DNA of 64,000 nt from Melastoma dodecandrum (GCA_029817715.1 JARUPY010000398.1:1054001-1118000); one strand, 5' to 3'; positions 25,563-35,779 are shown, numbered from the stretch's first letter. Made by a program: numbers and translations. The notes: generated by a model from the sequence alone, not told the origin.

Positions 25563-26852
25563 TCAGATCGGCAGGATGATGCGGGCGAGAACGCCAGTGG
25601 GACCGTCGCACCGATTCTCGACGAGGAGCTGAAAGCCGTTGCGATCGGCGATTCGCTTGGCGATGGCGAGGCCCAAACCAGTGCCGTCGATGCCGGGCGG
25701 CGCGGCACGGAAGAACCGGTCGAAAATGCGATCTTCGCTGCCTCGAGCGAGACCGCATCCGGTATCGCGGACGTCGAGCATGCAGCGATCGTCCTCGCGA
25801 TGGAGGCTCACATCGACTTTGCCGCCGGAAGGGGTGTACCGAACCGCATTGTCCAAAAGGGTTGCGACGAGGGTGTAGATCTCGATGGAAGCGGCGTGCA
25901 GGGCGACCGTTGTGCGGATGGCGACCCCAAGGTCGATGTCCTTGGCTTGAGCCAGAACGGCGTAATCTGCGACCGACTCGAGCAGGAGCGCCGGCAGATC
26001 GAGCCGGTCCGCGAGCTGTTCCGAAGGGCCATCGAGCCGCGCGAGTTGAAGAAGCTGGTCGACGAGCGCGCGCGCCCGGAACAGGCTCGCGGCGAGCGCA
26101 TCGCGATCTCCGCGCGCCGTCGTGTCGGCGAGCGCATCGAGTTGAGCCATCGATGCGGCGAGCGGCGTGCGCAGTTCGTGGGCGGCATCGGCGATGAAGC
26201 GACTCTGCGCGTCGAGCGACCCTTGCAGACGCTGGATCAAGCCGTTCATGGCCACCACGAGGGGCGCGACTTCCGACGGGACGCCGTCCGTCGGCAGCGG
26301 CGTCAGCGTCGCGGCGCTGCGACCCGCGAGGTCGCGGGCGAGCGCATCCAGCCGATCGAGCACACGCCGCATCACCAGGCCGATGACGAGCCAGGACAAG
26401 GGGATGAGCAGCACGATGGGGGCAACCGCTCCCAGCGCTGCATTGCGCGCGAATTCCGCTCGAACCACATCGCGCTGGGCGGCGCGCACGGTCAGGTGCC
26501 TCGCCATGGTCGTATAGGTGCGCCAGAGTTCGCCGTCCATGAAAGCATCCGCATATCCGAGCTGTCGCGGCTGTATCGGGTCGACGTTCAAGTCGCTGCG
26601 CAGCAAGGATCCGCGACGCCAGATGGTGACCGCGAGCTGGTCCTCGGGGTCCTGATCGGCTGCCGGCGGCGCCTGCGCGTCGACGAGGCGAGGCCCCGCG
26701 TTGATCGCCACCTGCCGCAATTGTCCGTCGAGGAAGTCGGCTGCTTCGTTTCGCGCCAGGCGGTAGGCCGCGAGCGTTGCGAAAAGTCCGATGACCGCGA
26801 ACAGCGCCGTCATCCAGCCCAGAGCTGTGCGACGCAGGGAGATCGCATTCAC
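25563..26852 (-). CDS. Sensor histidine kinase of the COG4705 locus
   Basis: 429 residues. TM1 at about 10-32, a periplasmic sensor of about 110 residues, TM2 at about 140-160, a HAMP-like linker, a HisKA domain with His225 in ADAAHELRTPLA, and an HATPase_c domain with N-box LLDNAVRYTP, G1 box DTGCGLA and GLGLAIAK. A QseC/TctE-type kinase. The start overlaps the response regulator stop by 4 nt (ATGA). The sensor domain has no recognisable metal-binding cluster. Confidence 0.92.
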   Translation of the reverse strand: MNAISLRRTALGWMTALFAVIGLFATLAAYRLARNEAADFLDGQLRQVAINAGPRLVDAQAPPAADQDPEDQLAVTIWRRGSLLRSDLNVDPIQPRQLGYADAFMDGELWRTYTTMARHLTVRAAQRDVVRAEFARNAALGAVAPIVLLIPLSWLVIGLVMRRVLDRLDALARDLAGRSAATLTPLPTDGVPSEVAPLVVAMNGLIQRLQGSLDAQSRFIADAAHELRTPLAASMAQLDALADTTARGDRDALAASLFRARALVDQLLQLARLDGPSEQLADRLDLPALLLESVADYAVLAQAKDIDLGVAIRTTVALHAASIEIYTLVATLLDNAVRYTPSGGKVDVSLHREDDRCMLDVRDTGCGLARGSEDRIFDRFFRAAPPGIDGTGLGLAIAKRIADRNGFQLLVENRCDGPTGVLARIILPI

Positions 26853-27508
26853 GGCTTCGGGACCATCCAGCCGGCACCGCGCAGGTTGAGGATCACGCTC
26901 TTGCCGACCTTGCGGCGGATCGACAGGATCAGCGCGTCGACGGCGTTGCTCTCGACCTCCTCACCCCAGCCGTAAATGCGGTCCTCGATCTCGGCTCGCG
27001 ACAGGATGCGGCCGGGCCGCTCCATCAGGGCGTGCATCAGCGCGTACTCCCGCGCCGGCAGCACGGCCGTGGCGCCGGCATGCACGAGCGTATGACTTTC
27101 GGTATCGAGTTCGGTGTCGGCGGCGACGAGCCGAGCGTTGGCCCGTCCCGCCCGGCGCCGCAGCACGGCGCGCATCCGCGCGAGAAGTTCGCGGGTTTCG
27201 AACGGCTTGACGAGGTAGTCGTCCGCTCCGAGATCAAGTCCGGAAACGCGGCTCTCCAAGCCGTCGCGAGCGCTGAGGATGAGAATGGGCGTCTCGTTGC
27301 CGCAGGTACGAGCCGCCCGCAGGACCTGGAGGCCGTCGCGGCCCGGCAGACCGAGATCGAGCAGAACGACAGCGTGGCCGCCGGCCTTCAGCGCGGCCTC
27401 GGCCGTGTCGGCGTCGCGCACCCAGTCGACCGAATAGCCTTCGGCGGCAAGACCCCGCGACAGCCCATCGCCGATCAGTCGATCATCTTCGACGAGCAAC
27501 ACGCGCAT
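26849..27508 (-). CDS. OmpR-family response regulator of the COG4705 locus
   Basis: 219 residues. The receiver domain (1-115) has acidic pocket Asp8/Asp9, phospho-acceptor Asp51 in VVLLDLGLPGRDG and the conserved Lys in DDYLVKPF. The C-terminal winged-helix DNA-binding domain (about 125-219) ends in LILSIRRKVGKSVILNLRGAGW. First gene of a five-gene minus-strand array (regulator, kinase, copy B, small exported protein, copy A), which suggests autoregulation and control of the membrane proteins. Confidence 0.92.
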   Translation of the reverse strand: MRVLLVEDDRLIGDGLSRGLAAEGYSVDWVRDADTAEAALKAGGHAVVLLDLGLPGRDGLQVLRAARTCGNETPILILSARDGLESRVSGLDLGADDYLVKPFETRELLARMRAVLRRRAGRANARLVAADTELDTESHTLVHAGATAVLPAREYALMHALMERPGRILSRAEIEDRIYGWGEEVESNAVDALILSIRRKVGKSVILNLRGAGWMVPKP

Positions 27509-27672
27509 GGCGGACGGTCTCCTGCCGCTCGAGGCTTGGATCGCGGTCTGGGGAAGGAGGGCTTTATACGAGGCCGCATCTTCGGGACAAAGTCACGTCG
27601 CAGGCGGGCGTCTCCGGCGCATCGGGCCGCAAATCCTTCCGAGGCGAACGCTTCTCCCGTCACCGCGCGCGC

Positions 27673-27707
27673 AAAAAAAAGCTGCCTGTCTCGCAAGGAG
27701 AAGCAGG
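27673..27707 (-). terminator. Candidate Rho-independent terminator (minus strand)
   Basis: Read on the minus strand, an imperfect hairpin (outer arms CTGC/GCAG, inner CTC/GAG; plus-strand 27683-27707) is followed by nine T (A9 at 27673-27681 on the plus strand). It is downstream of accC and upstream of the response regulator on the same strand, so it would separate the two units. The stem is weak. Confidence 0.4.
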
Positions 27708-27809
27708 TGAAAGGAGCGTGATAGGTAACGGCGCGAAGCGAAGGCGCCTCGTCAGTCTTGATGGTGCGCGTGGCGGACACCGGCGGGCCGATCCAAGATG
27801 GAGCTTCCA

Positions 27810-28160
27810 TGGATGCGGGTCGCTATCTCGAGCGGCTACCAAGGCCGGCCTTCGACGAGGTCATCTCGACCGCCGTGAAGCGTCAGCACGAGCCGCAGCG
27901 CCTCGTGGGGGACCTGCTCAAGGCCGAGATCGACGAGAAGCATGCCCGCTCCATCAGGTATCAGCTGACCATCGCCAGGCTGCCGCTTGCCAAGGACATT
28001 GCCGACTTCGGCTTCGCCGGCACGCCGATCAACGAAACTAATCAGCCGCCCTTACGAGCGCACCTCGCCTTCGGCGAATGGCCCAGCGTCGTCGGCGACG
28101 CCAAAATGACCATCGCACCGCTGGATCGCCTTACCCACCAGTGCGACATCGTCCCGCGTG
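27810..28160 (+). pseudogene. istB: IS21-family istB remnant with internal deletion
   Basis: Within one open frame, the sequence first matches the N-terminal part of an IS21-type IstB helper ATPase ([41 protein letters not shown]; to about 28040). It then jumps to the C-terminal end of the same protein ([25 protein letters not shown]; about 28057-28155). The roughly 130 residues in between, with Walker A and B, are missing, so it cannot be a working ATPase. No istA is present. This marks a former IS21 insertion between accC and the two-component operon. The rest of 27509-28214 holds no gene that I can support. Confidence 0.82.
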
Positions 28161-28214
28161 GTTCGCGACGACGCGCGCGTCGTCGCTGTGGGGGAGGATG
28201 GATGGCCCAGCTCC

Positions 28215-29582
28215 TCACTCCCGCGTCGCGACGATCTCGTCGGCGTGCTCGGCAAGGAAATGCTCGAGCCAGTGGATGTCGTAGTCCCCATTCTGCATGT
28301 CGAGATTGCGAACGAGGGTACGGAACAGGGGCAGGGTTGTATCGATGCCGTCGACGATAAATTCGTCGAGGGCGCGGCGCAGGCGCATCAGCGTTTCGTT
28401 GCGGTTGCGCCCGTGCACGATGAGTTTGCCGACCAGCGAGTCGTAGTAGGGCGGAATCGTGTAGCCGGCATAAACGGCGGAATCGACGCGGATGCCGAGG
28501 CCGCCTGGCGGATGGTAATAGGCGATCTTCCCCGGCGACGGTCGGAAGGTGGTCGGGTGTTCCGCGTTGATGCGGCACTCGATCGCGTGCCCACGCAACA
28601 CGATGTCCTCCTGGCGCATCGAGAGCGGCGACCCCGCGGCGATCTTGATCTGCTCATGGACAAGGTCGAGCCCGGTGATCATCTCGGTCACCGGGTGCTC
28701 GACTTGGATGCGCGTGTTCATCTCGATGAAGTAGAACTCGCCGTTCTCGTAGAGGAACTCGATCGTGCCGGCGCCTGAATACCCCATCTCCCGCATCGCC
28801 TTGGCGCAGATTTCGCCAATACGCGCGCGCTCGTCCGCGTTGAGCGCGGGGGAGGGGCCTTCCTCCCAGACCTTCTGGTGGCGGCGCTGCAGCGAGCAGT
28901 CGCGCTCGCCGAGGTGGATCGCGTTGCCCTGGCCGTCGCCGAGAATCTGGATCTCGATGTGACGCGGCTTCTGCAGATATTTCTCGAGATAGACGGCGTC
29001 GTCGCCGAAGGCCGCCTTGGCCTCGCTGCGCGCGGTCGCGAGGGCGTTGGGCAGATCGTCGGCCGTCATGGCGACCTTCATGCCGCGTCCGCCGCCGCCC
29101 GCCGCCGCCTTGACGAGCAGCGGAAAGCCGATCTCGGCGCCGACGCGCAGGCCCTCGGCATCCTCGGTGATCGCGCCCTGCGAGCCGGGCACGCAAGGAA
29201 TCCCGAGAGCGATCGCGGTCTTCTTCGCCTCGATCTTGTCGCCCATCGTGCGGATGTGCTCGGCCTTGGGGCCGATGAAGGTGATGTTGTGGTCCTCGAG
29301 GATCTCGGCGAAGCGCGCGTTCTCGGCGAGGAAGCCGTAGCCCGGGTGCACCGCTTCCGCGCCGGTGATCTCGCAGGCCGCGAGCAGCGAGGGAATGTTG
29401 AGGTAGGAATCGCGAGCCGCCGGCGGTCCGAGGCAGACGGATTCGTCGGCAAGCTTGACGTGCATCGCCTCGGCATCCGCCGTGGAATGGACGGCGACGG
29501 TCGCGATGCCGAGCTCCTTCGCCGCGCGCAGGATTCGCAATGCGATCTCGCCGCGGTTGGCGATCAGGATCTTCTCGAACAT
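28215..29582 (-). CDS. accC: Acetyl-CoA carboxylase, biotin carboxylase subunit
   Basis: 455 residues, full length. AccC carboxylates biotin on AccB with ATP and bicarbonate, the first step of malonyl-CoA synthesis. Hallmarks: [16 protein letters not shown], the glycine-rich [12 protein letters not shown] loop, the [12 protein letters not shown] catalytic segment, [16 protein letters not shown] and [11 protein letters not shown]. The gap to accB (124 bp) is unusually long for this operon and is filled by a palindromic repeat. Confidence 0.97.
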   Translation of the reverse strand: MFEKILIANRGEIALRILRAAKELGIATVAVHSTADAEAMHVKLADESVCLGPPAARDSYLNIPSLLAACEITGAEAVHPGYGFLAENARFAEILEDHNITFIGPKAEHIRTMGDKIEAKKTAIALGIPCVPGSQGAITEDAEGLRVGAEIGFPLLVKAAAGGGGRGMKVAMTADDLPNALATARSEAKAAFGDDAVYLEKYLQKPRHIEIQILGDGQGNAIHLGERDCSLQRRHQKVWEEGPSPALNADERARIGEICAKAMREMGYSGAGTIEFLYENGEFYFIEMNTRIQVEHPVTEMITGLDLVHEQIKIAAGSPLSMRQEDIVLRGHAIECRINAEHPTTFRPSPGKIAYYHPPGGLGIRVDSAVYAGYTIPPYYDSLVGKLIVHGRNRNETLMRLRRALDEFIVDGIDTTLPLFRTLVRNLDMQNGDYDIHWLEHFLAEHADEIVATRE

Positions 29583-29590
29583 CAGATCAT

Positions 29591-29693
29591 CCTCCCCTGC
29601 GCGGAGCGCGGAGGGCCGAAGGCGATGGAGGGGGCTGCCTCCGCCACCATGTCTCGCATGGTCCCCTTCTCTTGTTGCACGGAGGAGGATGGC
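29591..29693. repeat. Palindromic intergenic repeat, copy A (accB-accC gap)
   Basis: GC-rich inverted repeats fill the gap between accC and accB: CCTCCCC...GGAGGG arms, a TGGAGGGGGCTGCC block, and the near-palindrome ACCATGTCTCGCATGGT followed by CCCCTTC. The same blocks occur at 35780-35946 after rplI, so this is one family of intergenic palindromes. It lies inside a presumed operon, where the RNA hairpins could affect accC expression or mRNA stability. Confidence 0.7.
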
Positions 29694-29706
29694 GTGTCTG
29701 CCCCCA

Positions 29707-30180
29707 TCATTCGATCACGAAGAGCGCCTGCCCGTACTCGACCGGCTGGCCGTCGGCGACGAGGATCTGGGTCACGGTGCCGCCCTTGGGCGCGATGATC
29801 TCGTTGAAGGTCTTCATCGCCTCGACGAGCAGGATCTTGTCGCCCGCCTTCACCACCGATCCGACATCGACGAACGGCGCGGTTTCGGGCGCCGGGCGAA
29901 GATAGGCTGTGCCGACCATCGGCGACTTCACCGCGCCCGGGTGCTCGGCCGGCGGCGCGGCCGCTGCGGCGGGGGCAGGGGCGGTGACGGGGCGCGGTGC
30001 CTCGGCGGGCGCGACGCTCGCCGGCACGTGGACGATCGTCTAGGTCATCTGCCGTGCGACGCGAATGCGCAGCTCTCCGAGTTCGTACTCGACCTCGGAG
30101 AGATCCATGCGCTTGGCGATGTCGGCGAGGCTCTCGACGAGGTCCGCCTGCTCGGCCGCGCTGGTCGTCTTGTCCTTCAT
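29707..30180 (-). pseudogene. accB: Biotin carboxyl carrier protein, interrupted by an in-frame amber codon
   Basis: The frame from the ATG at 30180 to 29707 would give about 157 residues, the normal AccB length. The N-terminal domain (DLVESLADIAKRMDLSEVE) and the biotinyl domain with the EAMKTFNEI attachment Lys (about residue 123) are both intact and in one frame. Codon 47 is TAG (plus-strand CTA at 30040-30042), just after RQMT. The remaining product from a GTG at 30027 would be 106 residues and keep the biotinyl domain but lose the AccC-interaction region. AccB is normally essential, so a sequencing error, suppression or reinitiation must be considered. The start overlaps the aroQ stop by ATGA. 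Confidence 0.9.
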
Positions 30181-30632
30181 CGAGCTTGGTCTTCCCGGTT
30201 GCCGGCGGCCTCGATCAGCGCCCGGAGCGCGAGCTCGTAGGAGCGCGCGCCGAAGCCGAGGATCACGCCCGCCGCGACGGCGGAGATCATCGAATGGTGG
30301 CGGAAGGGCTCGCGGGCATGCACGTTCGACAGATGCACCTCGATGACCTTTGCTCCCGTGCCGACGATCGCGTCCCGCAGGGCGACCGACGTGTGCGTGT
30401 AGGCGCCGGCGTTGAGAATGATCGGCTCGCCGGCGCGTCCCGCCTCCTGCACCCAGGTGACGAGATCCCCTTCCTGGTTCGACTGGGCGAAGCGCAGGGT
30501 GACGCCATGTGCACCGGCAAGACGGCGAAGTCCAGCCTCGATGTCGGCCAGGCTCGCGTGCCCGTAGGTCTCCGGCTCGCGCGTGCCGAGCAGGTTGAGA
30601 TTGGGTCCGTTGAGGACGTAGACGGTCGTCAT
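30177..30632 (-). CDS. aroQ: 3-dehydroquinate dehydratase, type II
   Basis: 151 residues. AroQ dehydrates 3-dehydroquinate in the shikimate pathway. Hallmarks: [20 protein letters not shown] at the N-terminus with the catalytic Tyr, the QSNQEGDLV loop, [17 protein letters not shown] and [19 protein letters not shown] with the catalytic His. Normal length. First gene of the common aroQ-accB-accC unit; its stop overlaps the accB start. Confidence 0.95.
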   Translation of the reverse strand: MTTVYVLNGPNLNLLGTREPETYGHASLADIEAGLRRLAGAHGVTLRFAQSNQEGDLVTWVQEAGRAGEPIILNAGAYTHTSVALRDAIVGTGAKVIEVHLSNVHAREPFRHHSMISAVAAGVILGFGARSYELALRALIEAAGNREDQAR

Positions 30633-30651
30633 GGGCGAAGTCCGCCGCCCG

Positions 30652-31425
30652 CTAGGAGCAGAGTGCCTTGCCGCAGCGGCGCACGTTGCCGATCGCCTTG
30701 TTCAACTCGCCGTAGCCGACCGCGCCGATCAGCACGTCGTCGCCGACGACGAAAGAGGGTGTGCCGTTCAGCGACAGGTTCTTGGCGACGGCATCCGACT
30801 GCTGGAGGCCGACGCGGATCGCGGGGTCCTGCGCGTCCTTGGCGACCTTGTCCATGTCCGCGCCCATCGCCTTGGCGACCGCAAGCGCCTGATCCTTGCC
30901 GACGAGGCCGCGGCTGCCGAGAAGCTGGCGATGGTAGTCCCAGTATTTGTCCCCCGGGAACTGGCGATGCGCGGCATCCGCGACGATCGCGGCCTCGATC
31001 GAGCTCGAGGAGAGAATCGGAAAGTCGCGCAGCACGACCCGCAGATCGGGGTTCGATTTGATCAGCTTCTGCACGTCGTCGATGCTGCGCTTGCAGAACC
31101 CGCAATTGTAATCGAAGAACTCGACAAGGGTGATCTTGCCGTCCGGATTGCCGACCGCGAACGCATCCTGCGATTTGTAGAGCGGGCTGTCGGGCGTCGA
31201 ATATTGCGCCAGCGCCTTCTTCTGCGCCTCGAGTTCCGCCGATTTCTCACGCTTGTCGAGCTCGATGATCGCGTCGCGCAGCACCTCAGGGTGCTGCAGC
31301 AGGTAGCTCTTGACGATCCCCTGGATCTCGGTCGTCTGGTCTGCCGAAAACTGCGCCGCGCGGGCGGGCAGGGCGACGGCGAGGCCGACCGCGGCGACGA
31401 CCAAAAGACGGCGCAGGCTCTTCAT
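30652..31425 (-). CDS. Periplasmic DsbA-family thiol:disulfide protein
   Basis: 257 residues. A signal peptide (residues 1 to about 23, ending ARAAQ) is followed by a thioredoxin-like domain with active site CGFC in [14 protein letters not shown] and the cis-Pro loop [10 protein letters not shown]. An N-terminal helical extension (about 25-85) precedes the domain, as in ScsC/BdbD-like DsbA proteins. It catalyses disulfide formation or isomerisation in the periplasm. It is upstream of aroQ on the same strand (19-bp gap), a common alphaproteobacterial arrangement. Confidence 0.9.
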   Translation of the reverse strand: MKSLRRLLVVAAVGLAVALPARAAQFSADQTTEIQGIVKSYLLQHPEVLRDAIIELDKREKSAELEAQKKALAQYSTPDSPLYKSQDAFAVGNPDGKITLVEFFDYNCGFCKRSIDDVQKLIKSNPDLRVVLRDFPILSSSSIEAAIVADAAHRQFPGDKYWDYHRQLLGSRGLVGKDQALAVAKAMGADMDKVAKDAQDPAIRVGLQQSDAVAKNLSLNGTPSFVVGDDVLIGAVGYGELNKAIGNVRRCGKALCS

Positions 31426-31592
31426 CAGGGTTTCCCGTTGGCGGCCGCGGCGAGTGGCCGATGTGTCACGCCGCCCGACCTCTTGCTCGTAATCGTGTTG
31501 AGATCAAGTCGAGCGCCGCCTTGGACGTTGCCATGGGCCGCCCTACTGGCACAGTCTTCCCATGCCCCTCGTCGGGCCGGGAGAGGGTGAGC

Positions 31593-33083
31593 ATGGCGGA
31601 CATCTGGGCGCGCAAGTCGATCGATATCCTCCAGAAGGAGGCCGCCGGCGAGCACAGCGACCTGACCGGCACGGCGAGCACCGCGCTGAACCGCTCGCTG
31701 TCGCTGGTCAGCGTCACCTCGCTCGGGATCGGCGGCCTGATCGGCGCCGGCATCTTCGTCCTGACGGGGCAGGCGGCGGCGGAATATGCCGGGCCGGCCA
31801 TCATCCTCTCCTACATCCTCGCCGGTTTCATCTGCGTCTTTGCGGGCCTCTGCTACTCCGAGATGGCGGCGTGCTGCCCCGTCGCGGGAAGCGCCTATAC
31901 CTATGCCTTCGCCACCATGGGCGAGCTCGTCGCCTGGATGATCGGCTGGGACCTCATCCTCGAATATGCGGTCGGCGCCGTCACCGTCTCGATTGGTTGG
32001 TCGGGCTATGTGAAGAGCTTTCTGAAGGACATCGGCGTCGCCATTCCCGACGCCTATTCGAAGGCGCCTTTCGCCTTCGACCCGAAGACCCATACGTGGT
32101 CGTCCACCGGGGCGGTGCTCAACGTGCCCGCGATGCTCATCATCTTCGCGGTCTCGACGCTGCTCGTCGTCGGCGTCAAGGAATCTGCCCGCGTCAACAA
32201 CGCGATCGTCTTCCTGAAGGTCGCGATCGTGCTGCTCTTCGTCGTGTCCGGCATCTGGTTCGTGAAGACGGGCAACTGGGTCGTGCCGGGCAAAAATCCG
32301 ACGGGCGCGTTCGTGCCGCCGAACGCCGGTGAATTCGGGCAATACGGTTGGAGCGGAATCCTGCGCGGCGCGGCCGTCGTCTTCTTCGCCTATATCGGGT
32401 TCGATGCCGTCTCGACGGCGGCGCAGGAGGCCGAGCATCCGCAACGCAACATGCCGCTCGGCATTCTGCTGTCGCTCGGCATCTGCACGCTGCTCTACTG
32501 TCTCGTTTCGTTCACGATCACCGGCATCGTGCCCTTCGACAAGCTCAACGATCCGGCGCCAATCGCCGTCGGCGCGAACGCGCTCGGCTTCTTCTGGCTG
32601 AAGCCCTTCATCAAGGTCGGCGCGATCCTTGGCCTCTCCTCGGTCATTCTCGTGCTGCTGCTCGGCCAGAGCCGGGTCCTCTACGCGATGGCCTACGACG
32701 GACTGCTGCCCAAGAGTGCCGCGGTGGTGCATCCGCGCTTCCGTACCCCGTACGTCGTCACGATCGCCATCGGCCTCGTCGGCACGGTGCTCGCCGGCCT
32801 TCTGCCGATCGGCCTCGTCGGCGAACTGGTCTCGATCGGGACGCTGTTCGCCTTCGTCGTGGTCTGCCTCGGCGTCTTGGTGCTGCGCATCCGCGAGCCC
32901 GACCGCGAGCGCCCGTTCCGCGCTCCGGCCGTCTTCGTCACGGCACCGATCGGGGCGCTGGGCGCGATTTTCGTGATGGCGGGCCTTCCCGCCGACACCT
33001 GGATCCGCCTCGCCATCTGGCTGGCGATCGGCCTTGTCATCTATTTCGTCTATGGGCGCCATCACAGCCGCATCTCGGAGTGA
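31593..33083 (+). CDS. APC-family cationic amino acid permease
   Basis: 496 residues with about 12 TM segments. The APC hallmark [15 protein letters not shown] is in TM1 (about residues 48-62), and the TM6 region [20 protein letters not shown] is typical of CAT-type permeases. It moves amino acids across the inner membrane, probably by proton symport or exchange; the substrate cannot be read from sequence. The ATG at 31593 follows GAGAGGGTGA; the frame is open upstream to 31461 without similarity. Divergent from the DsbA-like gene. Confidence 0.9.
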   Translation: MADIWARKSIDILQKEAAGEHSDLTGTASTALNRSLSLVSVTSLGIGGLIGAGIFVLTGQAAAEYAGPAIILSYILAGFICVFAGLCYSEMAACCPVAGSAYTYAFATMGELVAWMIGWDLILEYAVGAVTVSIGWSGYVKSFLKDIGVAIPDAYSKAPFAFDPKTHTWSSTGAVLNVPAMLIIFAVSTLLVVGVKESARVNNAIVFLKVAIVLLFVVSGIWFVKTGNWVVPGKNPTGAFVPPNAGEFGQYGWSGILRGAAVVFFAYIGFDAVSTAAQEAEHPQRNMPLGILLSLGICTLLYCLVSFTITGIVPFDKLNDPAPIAVGANALGFFWLKPFIKVGAILGLSSVILVLLLGQSRVLYAMAYDGLLPKSAAVVHPRFRTPYVVTIAIGLVGTVLAGLLPIGLVGELVSIGTLFAFVVVCLGVLVLRIREPDRERPFRAPAVFVTAPIGALGAIFVMAGLPADTWIRLAIWLAIGLVIYFVYGRHHSRISE

Positions 33084-33300
33084 GCGCGGCGCCGTTGCGC
33101 CTGCGGAAAATTCCGCTATAAGGCCCACTCCGTTTCGGCCGGGGGCTGAACGGACGGCTCGGCCATGCGCGCCGGGTAGGTGACGCTCTTCAAAGGGCTC
33201 ACCGGCGTCCCGTGTCTCCGCCTTCGTGGTATCTCGTCGAGCCTTTCCGGGGCTCGAAGGGCTTCGCGCCGAAACGCCCGTTGAGACAGAAAGGCACGCG

Positions 33301-33717
33301 ATGGCGCTCTACGAGCACGTCTTCATGGCGCGTCAGGACGTCTCCGCCCAGCAGGTCGAGGCACTCACCGACCAGCTTAAATCGGTTGTGGAAGGCCTCG
33401 GCGGCGCGTTCGCCAAGATCGAATACTGGGGCGTCAAGTCGCTCGCCTATCGGATCAAGAAGAATCGGAAGGCGCATTTTTCGCTCATCAACATCGAGGC
33501 GCCGGCTCCGGCCATCGCCGAGATGGAGCGCCAGATGGGGCTCAACGAGGACGTTCTGCGTTTCATGACGATCCGCGTCGACACGCACGAGGACGGCCCC
33601 TCCGCCATGATGCGCAAGCGCGAGGACGACGACCGCGGCGACCGCCGGGGCCCGCGCGGCGACCGCCCGCCGCGTCGCCCGCGCGAGGACGGCGCCGCCG
33701 AAGAGGGAGCGAACTGA
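33301..33717 (+). CDS. rpsF: 30S ribosomal protein S6
   Basis: 138 residues: the S6 fold (about 1-95) with [33 protein letters not shown] and a C-terminal Arg/Asp-rich tail that is longer than in enteric S6, as is usual in Alphaproteobacteria. S6 binds 16S rRNA together with S18. The ATG at 33301 is preceded by AGAAAGG. The stop overlaps the rpsR start by 1 nt (TGATG). Confidence 0.97.
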   Translation: MALYEHVFMARQDVSAQQVEALTDQLKSVVEGLGGAFAKIEYWGVKSLAYRIKKNRKAHFSLINIEAPAPAIAEMERQMGLNEDVLRFMTIRVDTHEDGPSAMMRKREDDDRGDRRGPRGDRPPRRPREDGAAEEGAN

Positions 33718-33959
33718 TGGCCGCCACCGCCGGGGCGCGTCGCCCCTTCTTCCGCCGTCGTAAGACCTGCCCGTTCTCGGGGCCGAACGCGCCGAAGATC
33801 GACTACAAGGACACGCGCCTGCTGTCGCGCTACATCTCCGAGCGCGGCAAGATCGTGCCCTCGCGCATCACGGCGGTTTCCGCCGCCAAGCAGCGCGAAC
33901 TCGCCCAGGCGATCAAGCGCGCGCGCTTTCTGGGGCTGCTGCCCTACGTGATCCGCTAA
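33717..33959 (+). CDS. rpsR: 30S ribosomal protein S18
   Basis: 80 residues: [32 protein letters not shown] and RAIK-like [14 protein letters not shown], all typical of S18, which pairs with S6 in the small subunit platform. Translationally coupled to rpsF. A strong hairpin follows 8 nt after the stop. Confidence 0.97.
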   Translation: MAATAGARRPFFRRRKTCPFSGPNAPKIDYKDTRLLSRYISERGKIVPSRITAVSAAKQRELAQAIKRARFLGLLPYVIR

Positions 33960-33967
33960 GCCAGATC

Positions 33968-33990
33968 GGAGGGCGCCCCGTGCGCCCTCC
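33968..33990 (+). terminator. Strong hairpin after rpsR
   Basis: A perfect 9-bp stem GGAGGGCGC / GCGCCCTCC with a 5-nt loop (CCCGT) directly follows rpsR. There is no T-run, and rplI continues downstream on the same strand, so it may be an attenuator or an mRNA-processing and stability element that adjusts ribosomal protein levels rather than a full terminator. Confidence 0.5.
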
Positions 33991-34064
33991 GCCACCAGTT
34001 GGGCCGCGCGCGTGGATCGCGACGCGTCTCTAACCGCCGCCTCGGCGGGACAGCGAAAGACACC

Positions 34065-35171
34065 ATGCGCCGTCCGACCCTTCGCATCTCGGCCTCGGGA
34101 CTCGCCGCCGCCGTCGGCGGCGGTCTCGCGGCCGTTCTGCTCGCGATGATCACGCTGCAGCATCCGCCGACCTCGGTGGTGCTCGGCTTCGTCGCACCCT
34201 TGCCGATGATGATCGCCGCGCTCGGTTTCGGCTGGGCGTCGGGCGTGCTCGCGGTCCTCGTCGGCGCGATCTTCATCGGCGCCTTCGACTTGAAGCTCGG
34301 GGCGCTCGTCCTCTCCAGCCATTTGGGGACGGCGATGCTGGACGTCGGCGTGTTTCTCGTCGGGCTCGGCGTGCCGGCGCTCGTGCTGGCGGGGCTCGCC
34401 GGCCGCCCGACCGATACGATCGTACGGCCGGCGGAAGCGATGCATCGCCTGCGGCCGGAGGAGCGCCGGCTCGGCGTCATCGTCCTCGTCGCGACGCTCT
34501 TCGCCGTCGTGTCGGTCGGCGTCGTCTTCGCGATCGCCGTCTCGATGAGCGGCGGCTTCGACGCCTTCAATGCCAAGATGGTCGCCACCGTCGAAAAGGT
34601 CTGGCAGACCGTCGGAGAGACGCGCCCGCTGCCGGCCGGCCTCGACGTCCACGCCTTCGCCCAGCAGCTCACCTACGTCCTCGCGCCGATGATGGCGGCG
34701 CTCCTCGTCGTCTTCTACGTCTTCAACCTGTGGCTGGCCGCGCGGGTCGCGCAGACCTCGGGGCTCCTGCATGCGCCCTGGACGGACATCCCGCGCTATC
34801 TGCGCCTGCCGCGTCCGGTCGCCATTCTCGTCGCGGTGGCGCTCGGCCTCGGCTTCGTCGCCGGACCGGCCGGCTTCGTCGCGCGGATCGTCGCGGCGGC
34901 GCTCCTCGCGGCGCTCGCGCTGCAGGGGCTGGCCGTCGTCCACGAGCTGACGCGCGGTCGGTCCGTGCGGACGCCGATTCTTGCCATCGTCTACCTAAGC
35001 CTTGCGCTCCTGTTTCCGTGGCCGCTCGTGTTCTGGGGCTTCCTCGGCCTCCTCGACCTGGCCTTCTCGTTCCGCGACCGGCATCAGCCGACCGTGGTCC
35101 GCACCCGTCCTCCCGGCAAGGAGCCGCCGCCGCCGAGCGGCGGGACCGGCCCCTGGGACCCGAAACCCTGA
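34065..35171 (+). CDS. DUF2232 multi-pass membrane protein
   Basis: 368 residues with about eight or nine hydrophobic segments, beginning with a TM at about 10-30. DUF2232 proteins sit between rpsR and rplI in many Alphaproteobacteria, exactly as here; their function is unknown. The C-terminal 30 residues are cytoplasmic, Pro/Gly-rich. The ATG at 34065 is chosen because the upstream open frame is not hydrophobic or conserved in character. Confidence 0.88.
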   Translation: MRRPTLRISASGLAAAVGGGLAAVLLAMITLQHPPTSVVLGFVAPLPMMIAALGFGWASGVLAVLVGAIFIGAFDLKLGALVLSSHLGTAMLDVGVFLVGLGVPALVLAGLAGRPTDTIVRPAEAMHRLRPEERRLGVIVLVATLFAVVSVGVVFAIAVSMSGGFDAFNAKMVATVEKVWQTVGETRPLPAGLDVHAFAQQLTYVLAPMMAALLVVFYVFNLWLAARVAQTSGLLHAPWTDIPRYLRLPRPVAILVAVALGLGFVAGPAGFVARIVAAALLAALALQGLAVVHELTRGRSVRTPILAIVYLSLALLFPWPLVFWGFLGLLDLAFSFRDRHQPTVVRTRPPGKEPPPPSGGTGPWDPKP

Positions 35172-35202
35172 CCTGCAACACGGTGAAGAAGAGAGACGAC
35201 CC

Positions 35203-35769
35203 ATGGAAGTGATCCTGCTCGAACGCGTGCCGAAGCTCGGCCTGATGGGTGAGACCGTCCGCGTGAAGGATGGCTACGCCCGCAATTTCCTCCTGCCCGG
35301 CGGTAAGGCGCTGCGGGCGACCGAGAGCAACAAGAAGCGTTTCGAGGGCCAGAAGGCGCACCTCGAGGAGCGCAACCGCGAGGCGCGCAAGAATGCCGAA
35401 GGCGTCGCCTCGACGCTCGATGGCGAGAGCTTCATCATCATCCGGCAGGCCGGCGAGACGGGGTATCTCTACGGCTCGGTGTCGACGCGCGACATCGCCG
35501 AGGCGCTGACGGTGGGCGGCTACCGCATCACCCGCAACCAGGTCGTGCTGACGCAGCCGATCAAGACGCTCGGCCTCCACAGCCTGCCGATCCAGCTGCA
35601 TCCGGAGATCGAGGTCGCGGTGACGGTCAACGTCGCGCGCTCGACCGAGGAAGCCGAGCGTCAGGCGCGCGGCGAGGCCATCAACGTCGTCCAGGAATCG
35701 ACGATGGACGACCTCGGCCTCGAAGTCGGCGCCGCTCTCGCGGACGCCGGCCCCGGCGACGACCGCTAG
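35203..35769 (+). CDS. rplI: 50S ribosomal protein L9
   Basis: 188 residues. The N-terminal rRNA-binding domain has [32 protein letters not shown]; a long connecting helix (about 40-75) leads to the C-terminal domain with [16 protein letters not shown] and [20 protein letters not shown]-terminal acidic extension (about 150-188) is longer than in E. coli, usual for the group. GAAGAGAG precedes the ATG. Confidence 0.97.
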   Translation: MEVILLERVPKLGLMGETVRVKDGYARNFLLPGGKALRATESNKKRFEGQKAHLEERNREARKNAEGVASTLDGESFIIIRQAGETGYLYGSVSTRDIAEALTVGGYRITRNQVVLTQPIKTLGLHSLPIQLHPEIEVAVTVNVARSTEEAERQARGEAINVVQESTMDDLGLEVGAALADAGPGDDR

Positions 35770-35779
35770 GACACTGTAC

